64,000 bases of DNA from Cyrtodaria siliqua (Eukaryota; Mollusca; Bivalvia; Adapedonta; Hiatellidae): positions 107,691 to 171,690 of the forward strand of contig JAWPHD010005068.1 in the NCBI GenBank assembly GCA_037043455.1, given 5' to 3'. Positions 36,682-49,046 of this stretch are shown piece after piece. How positions within the stretch are numbered: position 1 is the stretch's first letter; each line of letters opens with the position of its first letter. Position numbers and translations under genes: made by a program. A model generated the notes under the pieces. That model had not been told where the DNA came from. It searched no databases and saw nothing but the letters and a program-made list of their open reading frames with translations.

Positions 36682-37744
36682 ACTTAAAACAAGGGGCCTG
36701 TGGACGCTCTACTGGCTAAAGATAACGGTTATGTATAAGGAGCCATAATTCTTTCAAATATCATTCAACCGGAACATGGCGATGATCTACACAACTAGGC
36801 ATGGTACTGATCATCCCTGACAAGTTTCGTTGAAATCCAGCCAGAGGTTCAGGAGAACTAGTCTGTACAAAGTTAAGTGTATTAAAAAAATTAAGGGGTC
36901 ATAACTCTGCCAAAATTCATTCAACCAGAACACGACACTGAAACGTGCAACTAGGCTTGGTACTGATCATCCCCACCAAGATTCCTTGAAATCCGGCAAT
37001 TAGTTTAGAAGAGACTAATCTGGACAAAGTTTGCCTATTAAAACCTTTAAAGTGCCATAACTCTGGCAAAAACCATTCAACCAAACTATGGCGATGATAT
37101 GCACAACTAGGCTTGATGCTGATCATACTTGTTAAGTTTCATTGAAATCCAGCCAGGGGTTCAGGAGAACTAGCCCGGAAAATGTTTGTGTATCAAAAAC
37201 CTTTAAAGGGCCACCAAAAATCTGTAAACCGGAACGCGACGATGATATACACTAGGCTTGGTGCTGATTATCCTTATAAAGTTTCGCTGAAATCTTGCGA
37301 GGGGTTCTGGAGAACTAGTCCAGACAAAGTTTGTGTATTAAAACCTTTAAAGGGCCATAACTCTGCAAAAAAATCATTCAGCCGGAACATGGCGATGATT
37401 TGCACAACTAGACCTGGAAGTGATCATCCCTAACGTTTCGTTTACATCCGGCCAGGGTTTCAGGAGAACTAGTCAGGACAAAGTTTTTGTATTAAAACAT
37501 TTGAAGGGACATAACTCTGCCAAAATCATTCAACCGGAACATGGCGACGTTATGTACAACTAGGCTTGGTACTGATTATCCCTGAAAACTTGTCGAAGCT
37601 TGATATTAACAATTTGGTAAAATTTGGTAAAGATCGGATGAAAAATGAAGGCCCTATCATCTTAACAAGGTAAAGGTTAACAGACGACAGACGACGGACA
37701 ACACTCCCATAAGCTCTGCTGGACTTTGGCCAGTAGAGCTAAAA
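36682..37744. mobile_element. Pearl/HINE-like element with ~155 bp cores, opposite orientation
   Basis: It starts 'acaaggggcctgtggacgct' and ends 'ggccagtagagctaaaaa', i.e. the two ends of the element at 21258-23017 in reverse. Between them are six cores of a different sequence ('ggccataactctgc', 'ccggaacatggcgatgat', 'acaactaggcttggtactga', 'aggagaactagtc'). The last 130 bp ('aagatcggatgaaaaatgaa', then 'gacagacgacggacaac') match the other element's first core and tetranucleotide tract. Confidence 0.8.
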
Positions 37745-39905
37745 ACTTACATATACAAAGCTAAATTGTAACCATTTAAAGCAGTACTGCTGGCTTCACA
37801 GAGATTGTGCTGCCGCAAACTTGATCCACCAGCAGTTCTCCAAACTCCAACGTTCGGTTAATCCAGCCTAACAAATTGCTGTACACTTCACTTCTAACGC
37901 AAGCTAACAAAGACAAACTGAGACCATGTGTCCAGAAAATCCTGCAATTCAAATTACCATTTCTGTCTTACGCAATTAAGCTCCATTGACAGCCTAAGCA
38001 AAGTCAATCCGAAAAGTCTGAACGGTCCCAGTCAATCTTGCGCTTGAAGAAACTAACCTCTTAAAAACTTATATATACACAGCAACACTTAAAGCATACA
38101 GCTGGCTTCACAGTATATACAGTTTTATGAAACAATATACACTAAAAAGATTATTGAGCTACAGCTGGCTTCACAGCCTATACAGTTTTATGAAAAAAAA
38201 TATACACTAAAAAAATTATAGAGCTACAGCCGGCTTCACAGCCTATAGTTTTATGAAAAAAATGTACACTAAAAACATTATAGAGCTACAGCTGGCTTCA
38301 CAGCCTATACATTTTTATGAAAAATATACACTAAAAAATTATAGAGCTACAGCTGGCTTTACAGCATATAGTTTTATGAAACAAATATACACTAAAAAAA
38401 AATATAGAGCTAAATTGTAAACACTTAAAGCAGTACTGCTGGCTTCACAGAGATTTTGCTGTCACCACCTTTTGATCCACCAGCATTTTAAAAAATATAT
38501 ACTTAAAAATATTTACTGATATACAGAGATAAATTGTAAACATTTAAAGCAATACTGCTGGCTTCACAGAGATTGTGCTGTCACCACCTTTTGATCCACC
38601 AGCAGTTTAAAAAATATATACTTAAAAAAAAACTTACATATAGCCTGTGTGAAACACGTCTAGTACTCCAAACTTTAACGTTCGGTTAATCCAGCCTAAC
38701 AAATTGCTGTATGCTTCGCTTCTAACGCAAGCCAACAAAGACAAATTGAGACTATGTGTCCAGAAAATCCTGCAATTCAAAATTACCATTTCTGTCTTAC
38801 GCAATTAAGCTCCATTGACAGCCTAGGCAAAGTAAACCCAAAAAGTCTAAACGGCCCAGTCAATCTCGATTTAACTTGCGCTTGAAGAAACTAACCTCTT
38901 AAAAACTTATATATACACAGCAACACTTAAAGCATACAGCTGGCTTTACAGCATATACAGTTTTATGAAAAAAAATACACTAAAAAAATGATAGAGCTAA
39001 ATTGTAAACACTTAAAGCATACAGCTGGCTTCACAGCATATACATTTAGATGAAAAAAACACGTCTAGTACTCCAAACTTCAACGTTTGGTTAATCCAGC
39101 CTAACAAATTGCTGTACGCTTCGCTTCTAACGCAAGCCAACAAAGACAAACGGAGACCATGTCTCCAGAGAATCCTGCAATTCAAATTACCATTTCTGTC
39201 TTACGCAATTAAGCTCCATTGACAGCCTAAGCAAAGTGAACCCGAAAAGTCTGAACGGTTCCAGTTAATCTCGATTAAACTTGCGCTTGAAGAAACTAAC
39301 CTCAAGCGGACAGACAATAATTATAATGGTATGGCCTAATTCACAATTCTTTTATCCACCCCAGAATCAAATTCGAACATAGAGTGACATGAACTCATGT
39401 AAAGCAACAACACTTGTGATTGTGCTGTCACCACCTTCTGATCCAACAGCAGTTTAAAAAAAGATATATACTTAAAAAAAAAAAGAAGATATATACACAG
39501 CTACACTTAAAGTATACAACTGACTTTACAGCATATACAGTTTTATGAAAAAAATATATACTTAAAAAAAACCCTTACATATGCAGAGCTAAATTGTGAA
39601 CACTTAAAGCCTGTCTGAAACAGCGTCTAGGTAGTACTCCAAACTTCAACGTTTGGTTAATCCAGCCTAATAAATTGCTGTACGCTTCGCTTCTAACGCA
39701 AGCCAACAAAGACAAACTGAGACCATGTGTCCAGAAAATCCTGCAATTCAAATTACCATTTCTGTCTTACGCAATTAAGCTCCATTGACAGCCTAGGCAA
39801 AGTGAACCTGAAAAGTCTGAACGGTCCCAGTCAATCTCATTTAAACTTGCGATTAAAGAAACAAACCGATTTATACTTAAAATATAAAAAAAAATACACT
39901 AAACA
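37745..39905. repeat. Composite repeat: four ~220 bp blocks alternating with ~58 bp short repeats
   Basis: A block from 'ctccaaacttcaacgttcgg' through 'aacaaattgctgtacgcttc', 'cagaaaatcctgcaattcaa' and 'gcaattaagctccattgaca' to 'cttgaagaaactaacc' occurs at about 37847, 38666, 39070 and 39638. Between blocks lies a short repeat, 'gctacagctggcttcacagc' plus 'tatacagttttatgaaaaaa' (five copies at 38085-38410). A hybrid unit contains 'ttgatccaccagcag'. Reverse-strand reading gives no sustained frame. I see no known element type. Confidence 0.8.
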
Positions 39906-39959
39906 TGAAATGTAAGTGACAAATGCCTCCGAAGTGGTTTATTACTATATGAACAATAT

Positions 39960-41440
39960 GTTAATGTTAAGAGTTATTTGCCGGACACGAAAGCACTTCT
40001 AAGTGTGACCGTGACCTTGGAGCCACGGACTTTGAAGTTGCACGCGATACGTCTTGTTGTGGTGAGCACTTGTGCAAAGTCATTTGAAAATCTGTCCATT
40101 AAAGGGAATGTAGCGCCACAGCCAAACAAGCTATTTAATTGAGAGTTCTGAAAAACTTGGAAAAAGGTGAAAAAAGTATCAAGATCGGATGATAAACAAA
40201 AAAGATATGACCATTTAAAGGTTGTTCTAAAACGGATATGGGAGCTGCCATTTTTAGAACTATGATGTCATAGTTCCATATTACCATATATGGAATATTG
40301 ATAAATATCATTTAAACGGAGAAAAACATTGCGAATGAATGCAAACAAATGTACTGGTCATATAAAGCATTATTGCCATTTGGTTCTACATATTTTTCAT
40401 AGTTGTGTCATTTTTTCCATCAGTAAACTTTCATATTTATAAATATTCCATATATGGTCATTTAGAACCGTGATGTCATAGCTCTCAAAATGGCCGCTTC
40501 CATATCGGTTTCAACAGAAACTTCCAACTGATCATATCCTTTTTGTTTATCATCCGATTTTGATAATTCTTTCACTCTTATTCAAATTGTTCAGAACTCT
40601 CAATAATAAAGATGGTTTGGCCATGTCGCTACATTCCCTTTAATGTTAGAGTTATTTACCGGACACGAAAGCACTTTTTTGGACCTTTTGACCTCCAAGT
40701 GTGACCTTGATACCACGTGCCTTGAAATTGCGTGAGACACATTGACTTGTGGTAAGCACTTGTGCCAAGTTACTTGAAAATCAGTCCATTAATGTTAGAG
40801 TTATTTAGCGGACACGAAAGCACTTCTTTTTGACCTTTGACCTCTAAGTGTGACTTTGGAGCCACGGACCTTGAAATTACGCACTTGTTGTGGTGAGCAC
40901 TTGTGCCAAGTTATTTGAAAATCCGTCCATTAATGTTAGAGTTATTTAGCGGACACGAAAGCACTTCTTTTTGACCTTTGACCTCTAAGTGTGACCTTGA
41001 CGCCACGGACCTTGAAATTACGAGCAACACGTCTTGTTGTGGTGAGCACTTGTGCCAAGTTATTTGAAAATCCGTCCATTAATGTTAGAATTATTTACCG
41101 GACTCGAAAGGTACTTCTTTTTTACCTTTGACCTCTAAGTGTGACCTTGGAGCCACGGACCTTGAAATTACGCACTTGTTGTGGTGAGCACTTGTGCCAA
41201 CTTATTTGAAAATCCGTCCATTAATGTTAGAGTTATTTACCGGACACGAAAGCACTTCTTTTTGACCTTTGACCTCTAAGTGTGACTTTGACCTTGGAGC
41301 CACGGACCTTGGAATTGCGCGGGACACGTCTTGTTGTGGTGAGCACTCACGCCAAGTTATTTGAAAATCAGTCAATGAATGTCAGAGTTATTAAACGGAC
41401 ACGATAGTACGGACGAACGAAAACTTGCGCATATGTTTGT
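39960..41440. repeat. Family-A core array (~145 bp), interrupted by a TTAA MITE
   Basis: 'gtgagcacttgtgccaagtt', 'atttgaaaatccgtccatta', 'atgttagagttatttaccgg', 'gacctttgacctctaagtgt' and 'gagccacggaccttgaaatt' repeat about every 140-150 bp, in opposite orientation to 1-470. About seven units are present. The first is split by the element at 40103-40639. Confidence 0.88.
40103..40639. mobile_element. 537 bp MITE with ~230 bp imperfect TIRs and TTAA target duplication
   Basis: The ends are AGGGAATGTAGCG and CGCTACATTCCCT. TTAA flanks both sides (40099-40102 and 40640-40643), and removing the element plus one TTAA restores the host repeat 'gtccattaatgttagagtta'. Inverted similarity runs inwards for over 200 bp ('gagagttctga', 'atcggatgataaacaaaaa', 'atatggaa'), so transcripts could form a long hairpin. 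TTAA targeting is characteristic of piggyBac-type transposases (inference from the duplication only). Confidence 0.88.
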
Positions 41441-42393
41441 TACAACTGAGTTCGACTATTTTCTTTTCCATTATGAGACAATGCTGTATGAATATATCTA
41501 TTTAAGTTTGTACCATCATTTTTGTCTATATTTGGCAAAATCTTTTCCTTCATGAATTTACAATGCATACATGTGACAAGGTTTTCTCCAGTCGAGTTGA
41601 GAATTACAAATTCATCAGAAGCTCCAGTACCTTCTGTACATGGTAGAAGAGTTCTATATATGCTGCAAGTACAATAAAAGTAAGTGCCTTCCTCTTGGGT
41701 CATTTTCATGGTGTACACAAAATCACATTCTTTAAATGATCCATTCACATGACTGTAGTCATTCATGCATGCTATTATGTCATTGTCATTTATTGACTGA
41801 ATAATAAACTTGCCACGTTCAAGTAATGCACAACAATAATTGTCATAAATCGAGATTTGAGTGTTTCATAAATTGTCATCCAGGGCCTCCTCTGGGTATT
41901 TTTCTTTCTTTCGCAACTACTTTCGCAAAATGAGAAATAAAAGAGCCACATTTGAGAAATAAGAGCCAAAGTTGGAGCCATTTTTTCACCATATAACAAA
42001 ATAAACGGCATATATGCATTGATTCATTTAAGTCTCTTAACACACGAATTTTGGCACATCTCTTAATCTCAATTTTTTTTCAACACATTGCCTTGTAATA
42101 TTTACAGGTTTAATTACATTTAATGTTCTCTGACGCTTCGTAACAGGTTCTTCCTGCATTTGCATATCACATTGAAGATGTTCTGTACTCTGTGACAATC
42201 TGAGCTCTGGGTAATATGCTTCAAAAACCTTTTTAATACTAATAAAATCACGCTTCAAAAATAGGGTCAAAGTTTTGTTTCTCAAAGATGTGGTCCCAAT
42301 GATCAGGACATGACACATGCTTAATAAATGCAGACAATTCTCAAGTTTTTGCATCTGTGTGATCAAGATCGATTCAGGACGTTTCGGCACCAA
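41440..42393 (-). pseudogene. Decayed gene relic with a SWIM-like zinc-finger motif
   Basis: The minus-strand frame at 41766-41440 contains C-T-C, then C-M-H-C after about 35 residues ('YFYCTCSIYRTLLPC', 'NLVTCMHCKFMKEKI'), which fits the SWIM pattern CxCxnCxH. Upstream on the same strand, 42393-42037 holds protein-like sequence split over frames: 'KHVSCPDHWDHIFEKQNFD' in one frame and a Lys/Arg-rich 'EPVTKRQRTLNVIKP' in another. The pieces cannot be joined without frameshifts. A transposon-derived or duplicated SWIM-domain gene is possible, but I cannot name it. 41875-41990 also matches a dispersed word block at 1575-1670. Confidence 0.4.
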
Positions 42394-42399
42394 ACCATT

Positions 42400-43850
42400 T
42401 CAATTTCTTTTGCTTACAAATTAAACAGTCAAATGACAGATAATTTACAGATGAGATTAACATGGTGCATTTGGGTTTTAAACACTTATTATATGGTTGA
42501 CTGCTTTATTTCAAATTCAATCTCCATACAAACGAAATACTGTTAGTTTTTTTAAGGGGACATGCATGTTTTCTTTGTTTCTTTCAGTAAAATGCATGAT
42601 TATGTTCCTAACTAACATACAATAAAAATAAAGACAAAACTAACAAAACAAGAACACAGCAGGCAGATGCATATTTTTTTCACAAAATACAACTTAATAA
42701 AAATGAAACACCAACAATTGTGATATAAACCTGTTTGTGTCACAAATGTCCTGAAAATAAACAACAAATGATAGTATTTGCAAGGCTTTATGTTATACAC
42801 GATTAAAATGATGCCAGATCCATTTCAACCAAACAAACCATACATAAATAGGGCGGAGATATCGAAGTACTAGAGTTATGTTGAATTTCTTAACATTTGC
42901 TTCATATTTATAAGATATTATTATATTCAAACCTTTCCTTTTTAACAAATATACATTACAACACGTTATTGCCGTTTTACCCTATTGTCAATATATTTTG
43001 TTAACAATATATTAATAATAATTAGCGTACACTGTATAAGCTCACCTGCAACAGCTACATTAAAAGGAAAATAAAGCCTAAGGTTTGTTGGTGTGTTTGA
43101 ATGGTGTTTTAAGCCATTTTTCAGCACATTTTAGGCTATATACGAGAGTAAAATTTGTTCATGGTGGAGGCAGACAACATGTTTTTTAATGATTAGAACA
43201 AGTACTATACACCTCCCGCCATCCGTGAGAATCCGACACGTTCATAAACATTAGCAACTAGATTAATTAATTCTGTATCATTTTTACTTTTAAAACTGCT
43301 TACATATATTTAAACATTTGAAATAATATATAAACACAATTTTCTTTAAAATATTCAAATAATTAATATTAATGAATGCAATATGCAAGTTATGTAGAAA
43401 AGACTATTAAACGGGTAGTTGCACGTTTTTAACAAATCAAGACTGCCATGTATCCCTTTAATGGCTGACGAACACAGCATCCATATGGAGGAGAGGATAC
43501 ACAGGCTTATTCCAATTAGACAACTCTGATTAATAAACAGTTTCTAAGCATATGTTGGAGTATACTACAATTTATAGGTGTAATTAATACAATATTATAA
43601 TGAATTTCAACCACCTTATTATAATGACAGATGTTGCTATCTCCTGAAAGTTGTGTATGTTACAATGCAAACTTTTATATGTATATATATTATTTTGATC
43701 AGCATTTTATATGCTCAGGTTTGCAAAAAAACAGCACACATACAATTGGGCTTATTGCACAATAAAATATTCCTGCTGAGGTCTTCATGTGAGGAAGGAC
43801 ATGAAAACTAAGTAAACATGAGGCTTATATTCTTTTAAACACAACTTCTT
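42400..43850. other. AT-rich intergenic sequence, no gene
   Basis: No exon with supported splice sites was found. 42820-42880 ('tagggcggagatatcgaagtact') is a repeat word shared with 15065-15090. Confidence 0.5.
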
Positions 43851-45149
43851 GTTATAAATTATACAAATTTTTAATAATCATACATACTGTTATCGGTCTG
43901 TAACCCCTTGATGAGACACGTCTATGAACACGTAGCTTCTTACTAGGTCTGTACACTCCATAATGCCGTCGCTACAAGAAAGTAGAATATATTGTTATTA
44001 TACCATTTCATAGGTTTGCACAAATAGTTTAGATATATATGTAAAAAAGTTGAAAGTATAATATGCGCAATATCTATTCTCAATATCATTGGTAAAATAA
44101 GAGTGTAATAAATGACACAATGCACAACTCACAAACTCCTTGAAAATATATTGATAGTGAGCGTAGAAATCAAAACAGTAATTTAATCTGAGCCAGCCAA
44201 CTATAGAAAAAAAGACTGAAAGAATAAAAAACCTCATCACTTACTTCCTTCTGCATGTCTCTCTTACAGTTGTTCTTCACCACTGGTATCCTAATTGTAC
44301 TATTCTGTAAATCAATAACATCTACGTCCATGGCTACAGGCACCTATGAAACAAACATAATCATAAAAAACTAATATTTAAAAAGTTTTATAAATGGACA
44401 CTATTTATCCATTAATTTATTTCGTAAAAGGTCAAACCAGACAACAGGTCAAAGGCTCTGTATAAATACACTTATTTCATCTAGTTGCTACCGTTGTTGA
44501 TTCCAGTCATGCTGAAAGATTTCAAGCACACAAGTAGAATTTGTGTGAAAAGTCATGACTATATTTCCAGTTATGAACTAGGTTGAATTTGAAAATAAAA
44601 TGTTTCTACCAACTGATGACTATACTGACAATGTTATCTGTATAGTGCTATTAAAGCAGATAACTGATAACACTAAAAAAAATGATTCACTTACCCTCTT
44701 AACAACCTCACTGTATGGCGTTTTCAACATGCATGGAAGATCCAGCTGCAGTGAGTAATGTCAGAAAGTGTCGGCCATTCTGCGCTGTCACAAACTATAG
44801 TGTGTTCTTGGAGATCAAAGGCCGGACACACTATCTTCTCCAAATCATCAACAATAGCCCACCAGCATAAATTTGCCCCAGCTCTGTTAAGATGTAATCC
44901 ATCTGGGCATAAATGATTACCAGTCTGAAGTGAAAGTGTTTTATACATAAACAGCTATGTAAAATCAAATCCAAACTCCAAAAATAATAGATAGATGGCT
45001 TTAGGATATGTGATCAAGAAGGATATGTGCCCTATTGGCCCTACCAGGCCATACTTGATAAATGAACACACTAGAAATTAATATAAACAAGTCACACATT
45101 TAAGAAATTGATATCAACAGCCTTTTGGTAAACAAGAAAATCGGTAGAA

Positions 45150-45892
45150 CTGATGGATGCTCCCCGAAATGTATCCTCAACTTATCATATGGCCTTGTAT
45201 CACCCAATAACTCTAATTAGAATGATGACAAGCAGTTCTTGCACTCTGCACTTCCACTTATTGCCTCTATCATTGTCGGAAGTTTCATTGCAGTCCCATC
45301 AGTAGTTTTGAAGATATGCTCCAGACAAAAATTCTAAGTATAAAATTACAAAGGGCAATAACTCTAATTTGAATGATGACAGAGTTATGGTTCTTGCACT
45401 CTGCACTTCCTCTCATTGCCCTCTACCATTATGTGAAGTCTCATTGCAGTCCCGTCAGTGGCCATCAGTAGTTTTGAAGATATGCTCCGGACAAAGGTTC
45501 TAAGTATAAAATTACAAAGGGCAATAACTCTTAATTTGAATGACGACATGTTATGGTTTTTGCACTCTGCACTTCATCTCATTGCCTTCTATCATTGTGT
45601 GAAGTTTCAGTGCAGTCCCATCAGTAGTTTTGAAGATATCCTCCGGACAAAGATTCTAAGAATAAAATTAAAAAGGACAATAACTCTAATTTGAACGATG
45701 ACAGAGTTACGATTCTTGTACTGTGCATTACTCTCATAATCTTATTGCCCTCTATCATTGGGTGAAGTTTCATTGCAGTCCCATCAGTAGTGTTGAAGAT
45801 ATTCTCCGGACAAGAAAGTGTGACGGACACACAGATCCATGGAAGGAAGGACAAAGCGGCAACTACATGCTGGCCCTTCGGGGAGCATAACA
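45150..45892. mobile_element. Core-repeat element, ~155 bp cores, inside an intron of the SGNH-like gene
   Basis: It begins 'gatgctccccgaaatg' and ends 'gcccttcggggagcat'; these ends are inverted copies of ATGCTCCCCGAA. Four cores contain 'ttgcactctgcacttc', 'catcagtagttttgaagata', 'tgctccggacaaag' and 'aaagggcaataactct'. The last is followed by 'gacggacacacagatccatg'. It is the same class as the other core-repeat elements, with visible inverted termini. Confidence 0.75.
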
Positions 45893-46985
45893 AGAATAGA
45901 ACCAAAATGCTTTGTGTGAACTAAGTTGTATCACTGGACATACAGCAAAGGGAAAAAATAGAAACTTATGTAGGTTGGTGAAGGAGTCCAGAAATATGGT
46001 TGCCACACGCTCGGGGTTTTTTTGGGAAAATTTTCCGAATTTCCAAACTTTTTCGTCATATCAATAAGCCCATGACTACCCCCTATTAAACAGTTCCTAT
46101 TTAATGACCCTGTACATGCCCCATGCTTTCATTTATTAACGTTTAGTTTATTTAAAAAAAATACAGTGGCAAAGTAAAATTACATGTAATCAAAGTTTTA
46201 GATGTCTATTTTTATAGGAATAAACACAATGTATTATTTATTATGTATACCCTCGTAACATTAAATACCTTTTTCCTTTTTTCACAATAATAATACTTAT
46301 AATGGGTCACATTTTACGGTGGTCCGGTTTGACAAACATCACACAAATAATTGTACAACGCCAATTTTCGGGAAAGTGGCCTTGATATGCAGAGCAAATG
46401 ACTTTTTGGGAAGGGGAACTTAATATTTCCAGAGCCCTGAACAGAAGTAAAAAATTACACAAGCATACCTGCATGAATGCACTCTGCATTTCTTCTCATT
46501 GTATTAAGTTGCATTGCAGTCCCATTAGTAGTTGTTGTGTTATGCTATTTATCTATAACACTGAGTGAGGTTTCATTATCAGTTTCATTTGTAGCTTTTG
46601 AAATGGACGGACGGACAGGAAGGCAGATAGATATTGGAAAGCAATCTTTATTATAACAGTAAAGAACTCCTATACTGGATTTATCTGCCACTTACTTGAT
46701 AGTGAGTGATCTTGCATACCAAGTTTGCAGTAAATAGGTCTAACGGTTTTTGATGAGTAAGACGACACATCATTTTGTGACACTAGAACGGACAGACAGA
46801 CAACGCCATTTCTATATCCCATGCATTCGCCAAGACGGGGATAAAAATCTCTTTTACAGTGTTTGATTTTGGTCATTGAAGAATTGGTTCAAGATTATAA
46901 CATAAACAAATTAAAAGTTTCTAATATAAGTTATAATAAGTTATTTTAAAACTTACCACCCCATTAGCTTTTTTCATTAAAGGCT
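45893..46985. other. Intronic sequence with core-repeat remnants
   Basis: 46600-46620 ('ggacggacggacagg') and 46785-46800 ('acggacagacagacaacgcc') are tetranucleotide pieces of core-repeat elements. No exon is supported here. Confidence 0.45.
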
Positions 46986-47330
46986 AGTAGAAAAAACACA
47001 TTAAATTTACCTGAACTTTCTGTCCATATATGAAGAATCCCAAGTAAGATGCACGAGAGCAAAGGTCCGATAAGCAATCATTTAACTGGTATTATCAACT
47101 GACGCTTTCACAATTTTACAATTTTACACACAAAAGCTAGCCGATATACCCTAACAGTAACTTAATTCAGTACAGAAAAATGTACAAGAATATATTTGCC
47201 ACACATCATCCTCTGCAACCCATGACCCTAGGGAATGTATGTTAGAGTCTCCAGCAACCAGAATCTTCGAATGTGTAGGCCTACCACAATCTGAAACATA
47301 TTCAAAACACTCCCCTGCAAAGCTAGCCAT

Positions 47331-48824
47331 GTTTATTGCAATATTAATAATATAGCAATGTACAAGTCAAAGCCGAAAGAAGTATGACGAGAAATGTATA
47401 ATTATGCGATAGCCTAATTATATATCTCCCATCAACTCAAAATTCCAACGAATATTTCAACGCAAAACGAACTAAAAAAGCGAATCACGAGGTGTCAGTT
47501 TAATTCAGATATATGTGAATAACAAACCTGCGATATTTAAACACACATACATAGGTTATAGGTAGATATTAAAATCCACGGCCTAAAATCCGGCAACTGG
47601 ACTATCCGAATTACGGTACGACACGCGGTCGGAAATAAACACGCAATTTATACAACACGTAAAAGAAATTCACTGAAATCACTTTCCGCAAAAAGATACA
47701 CTGACTAAACCACTGAAAATATGATCACAGACTTGTGACAACAGCAATCAATAGTCCAGCAAATAGCAAAATAGAAAGCTATATCTAAACACAAGTGTTC
47801 AAATAATGGCGTTCATCTGATTAGACGGGGAGATAACTCCTTTGAATGACTCCAATAATTTTCAGATTATTATTATTTATATTTTTAAAGCCTAAACTAT
47901 GGTGAAATATAACATTAAAATCGATTTCTAAATAAATATATTTAATAATTAATAGAATATATGTTTTCTACAAATAAATCTGAAGCTGAGCTTAGCCACG
48001 CCTCGCCCCACGTGACTTTCTCATTTAAATATTCCTTGTTTGGAAATTACAGAAACGGACTCAATCGGCCTCTGTAAATTTACAGTCTGCATAAACCACA
48101 CAAGCACAATAATGACGCGTGTATAAGACAGGACCAGTAAGAAATCAGGTGAGGAGGAACTTTCTTTTGAAGGAAGAGTAACAAACATACCAGTCGCAAA
48201 CTACATGGGTGACCAGGATGTGATTGTGTTTATATTAGTTTGTTTAACGTTCAAGGACTTATGAGAAACGTTTTAATAAATTGACGTCAGTTTATTTAAT
48301 GGATATATTAAAATAATAATATTACACTTTTGACAAAGACGAACTATGAACATAAATATGACAGCTTTAATTTATGTTATTCATGTGCATGTACATAGGA
48401 CATTTCAAATAAAAGTGATTGAAGAGACAATGGTTGTCGCATTATATATGTTTCAAGCTTTAAGTACTTATAAAGACTGTAGATGATAGTATTATTTGGA
48501 TAACACATGTTGAACATTTATTTTGTTAAGTAGATCCTATATGTTTTTGTCTTTATTATACTATTCTTCATGGAAGTAAAACATATAGCTGAGGATATTT
48601 TGAAAATAAATATGGTAATACATCTACCTTTCTTATTCTCGAGGACATGATTTGGACGGTGAACAATCGTAGAGATTATGCGGACAAAAATACATATTTA
48701 ATGCTGATCTGTTGCCAGACAATAGCATAGCATACGTGACTTTACCGAGTCACTCACCAGGACAGTGAGTGGGGAAGTATACGTGTGTCAAAAGTGACCT
48801 AAGTAAGGTTGTTGACTATCTAAC
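47331..48824. other. AT-rich intergenic sequence, no gene seen
   Basis: Both strands are closed by frequent stops. 48730-48780 holds the near-palindromic 'gagtcactcaccaggacagt' and 'gagtgg' around 'actcaccaggacagtgagt'. If the SGNH-like gene is active, its promoter should lie in 47331-47600, but I see no convincing TATA or initiator element. Confidence 0.4.
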
Positions 48825-48827
48825 AAC

Positions 48828-49046
48828 GCTAAAGGTAACAATTTCAACGCTAAAGGTAACAACCTCCGCTAAAGGTAACAATCACCTCTTCCGCTAAAGG
48901 TAACAGCGCTTACACCACAGGTGCCACAGTAACTAAAAAGAACACATTTACTCAATTTTCACTGAAACTGTAGATGTTGAAAAAAGTTGTTACCTTTAGC
49001 GTTAGCCTTGCTACCTTTAGCGGAAGAAGTAATTGTTACCTTTAGC
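48828..49046. repeat. Inverted cluster of the motif GCTAAAGGTAACA (4 + 3 copies)
   Basis: GCTAAAGGTAACA is at 48828, 48849, 48868 and 48893 (spacings 21, 19 and 25 bp). Its inverse, TGTTACCTTTAGC, is at 48988 and 49034, with one mismatched copy at 49009. Flanking words also mirror each other ('atttcaac', 'cctcttccgc' against 'gcggaagaag'). The arms are separated by about 80 bp. It could be a fold-back element, or a cluster of protein-binding sites. Confidence 0.8.

Larger units (their letters stand above)
43852..47330 (-). pseudogene. SGNH/GDSL-hydrolase-like gene, incomplete or frameshifted
   Basis: Minus-strand pieces follow in order. First, 47330 to about 47205 starts with ATG and carries 'ILVAGDSNIHSLGSW', the GDS nucleophile block of SGNH hydrolases. 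Next, 47085-47011 lies between 'ataccag' and 'gtaaat' ('SDLCSRASYLGFFIYGQKV'). Then 44924 to about 44695, after 'tttcacttcag', carries 'CPDGLHLNRAGANLCWW', the catalytic D-x-x-H block. Then 44343-44245, between 'tttcatag' and 'gtaagt', is 33 codons in phase 0. Last, 43971-43852, after 'tttcttgtag', is basic ('RRHYGVYRPSKKLRVHRR') and ends at TAA. The third piece changes frame near 44750: its last 17 codons (LDLPCM...) are in another frame, following a possible internal acceptor at 44746. The middle blocks of an SGNH fold (Gly and Asn oxyanion motifs) are not seen. A decayed copy, or a real gene with missed small exons, both fit. Confidence 0.5.
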
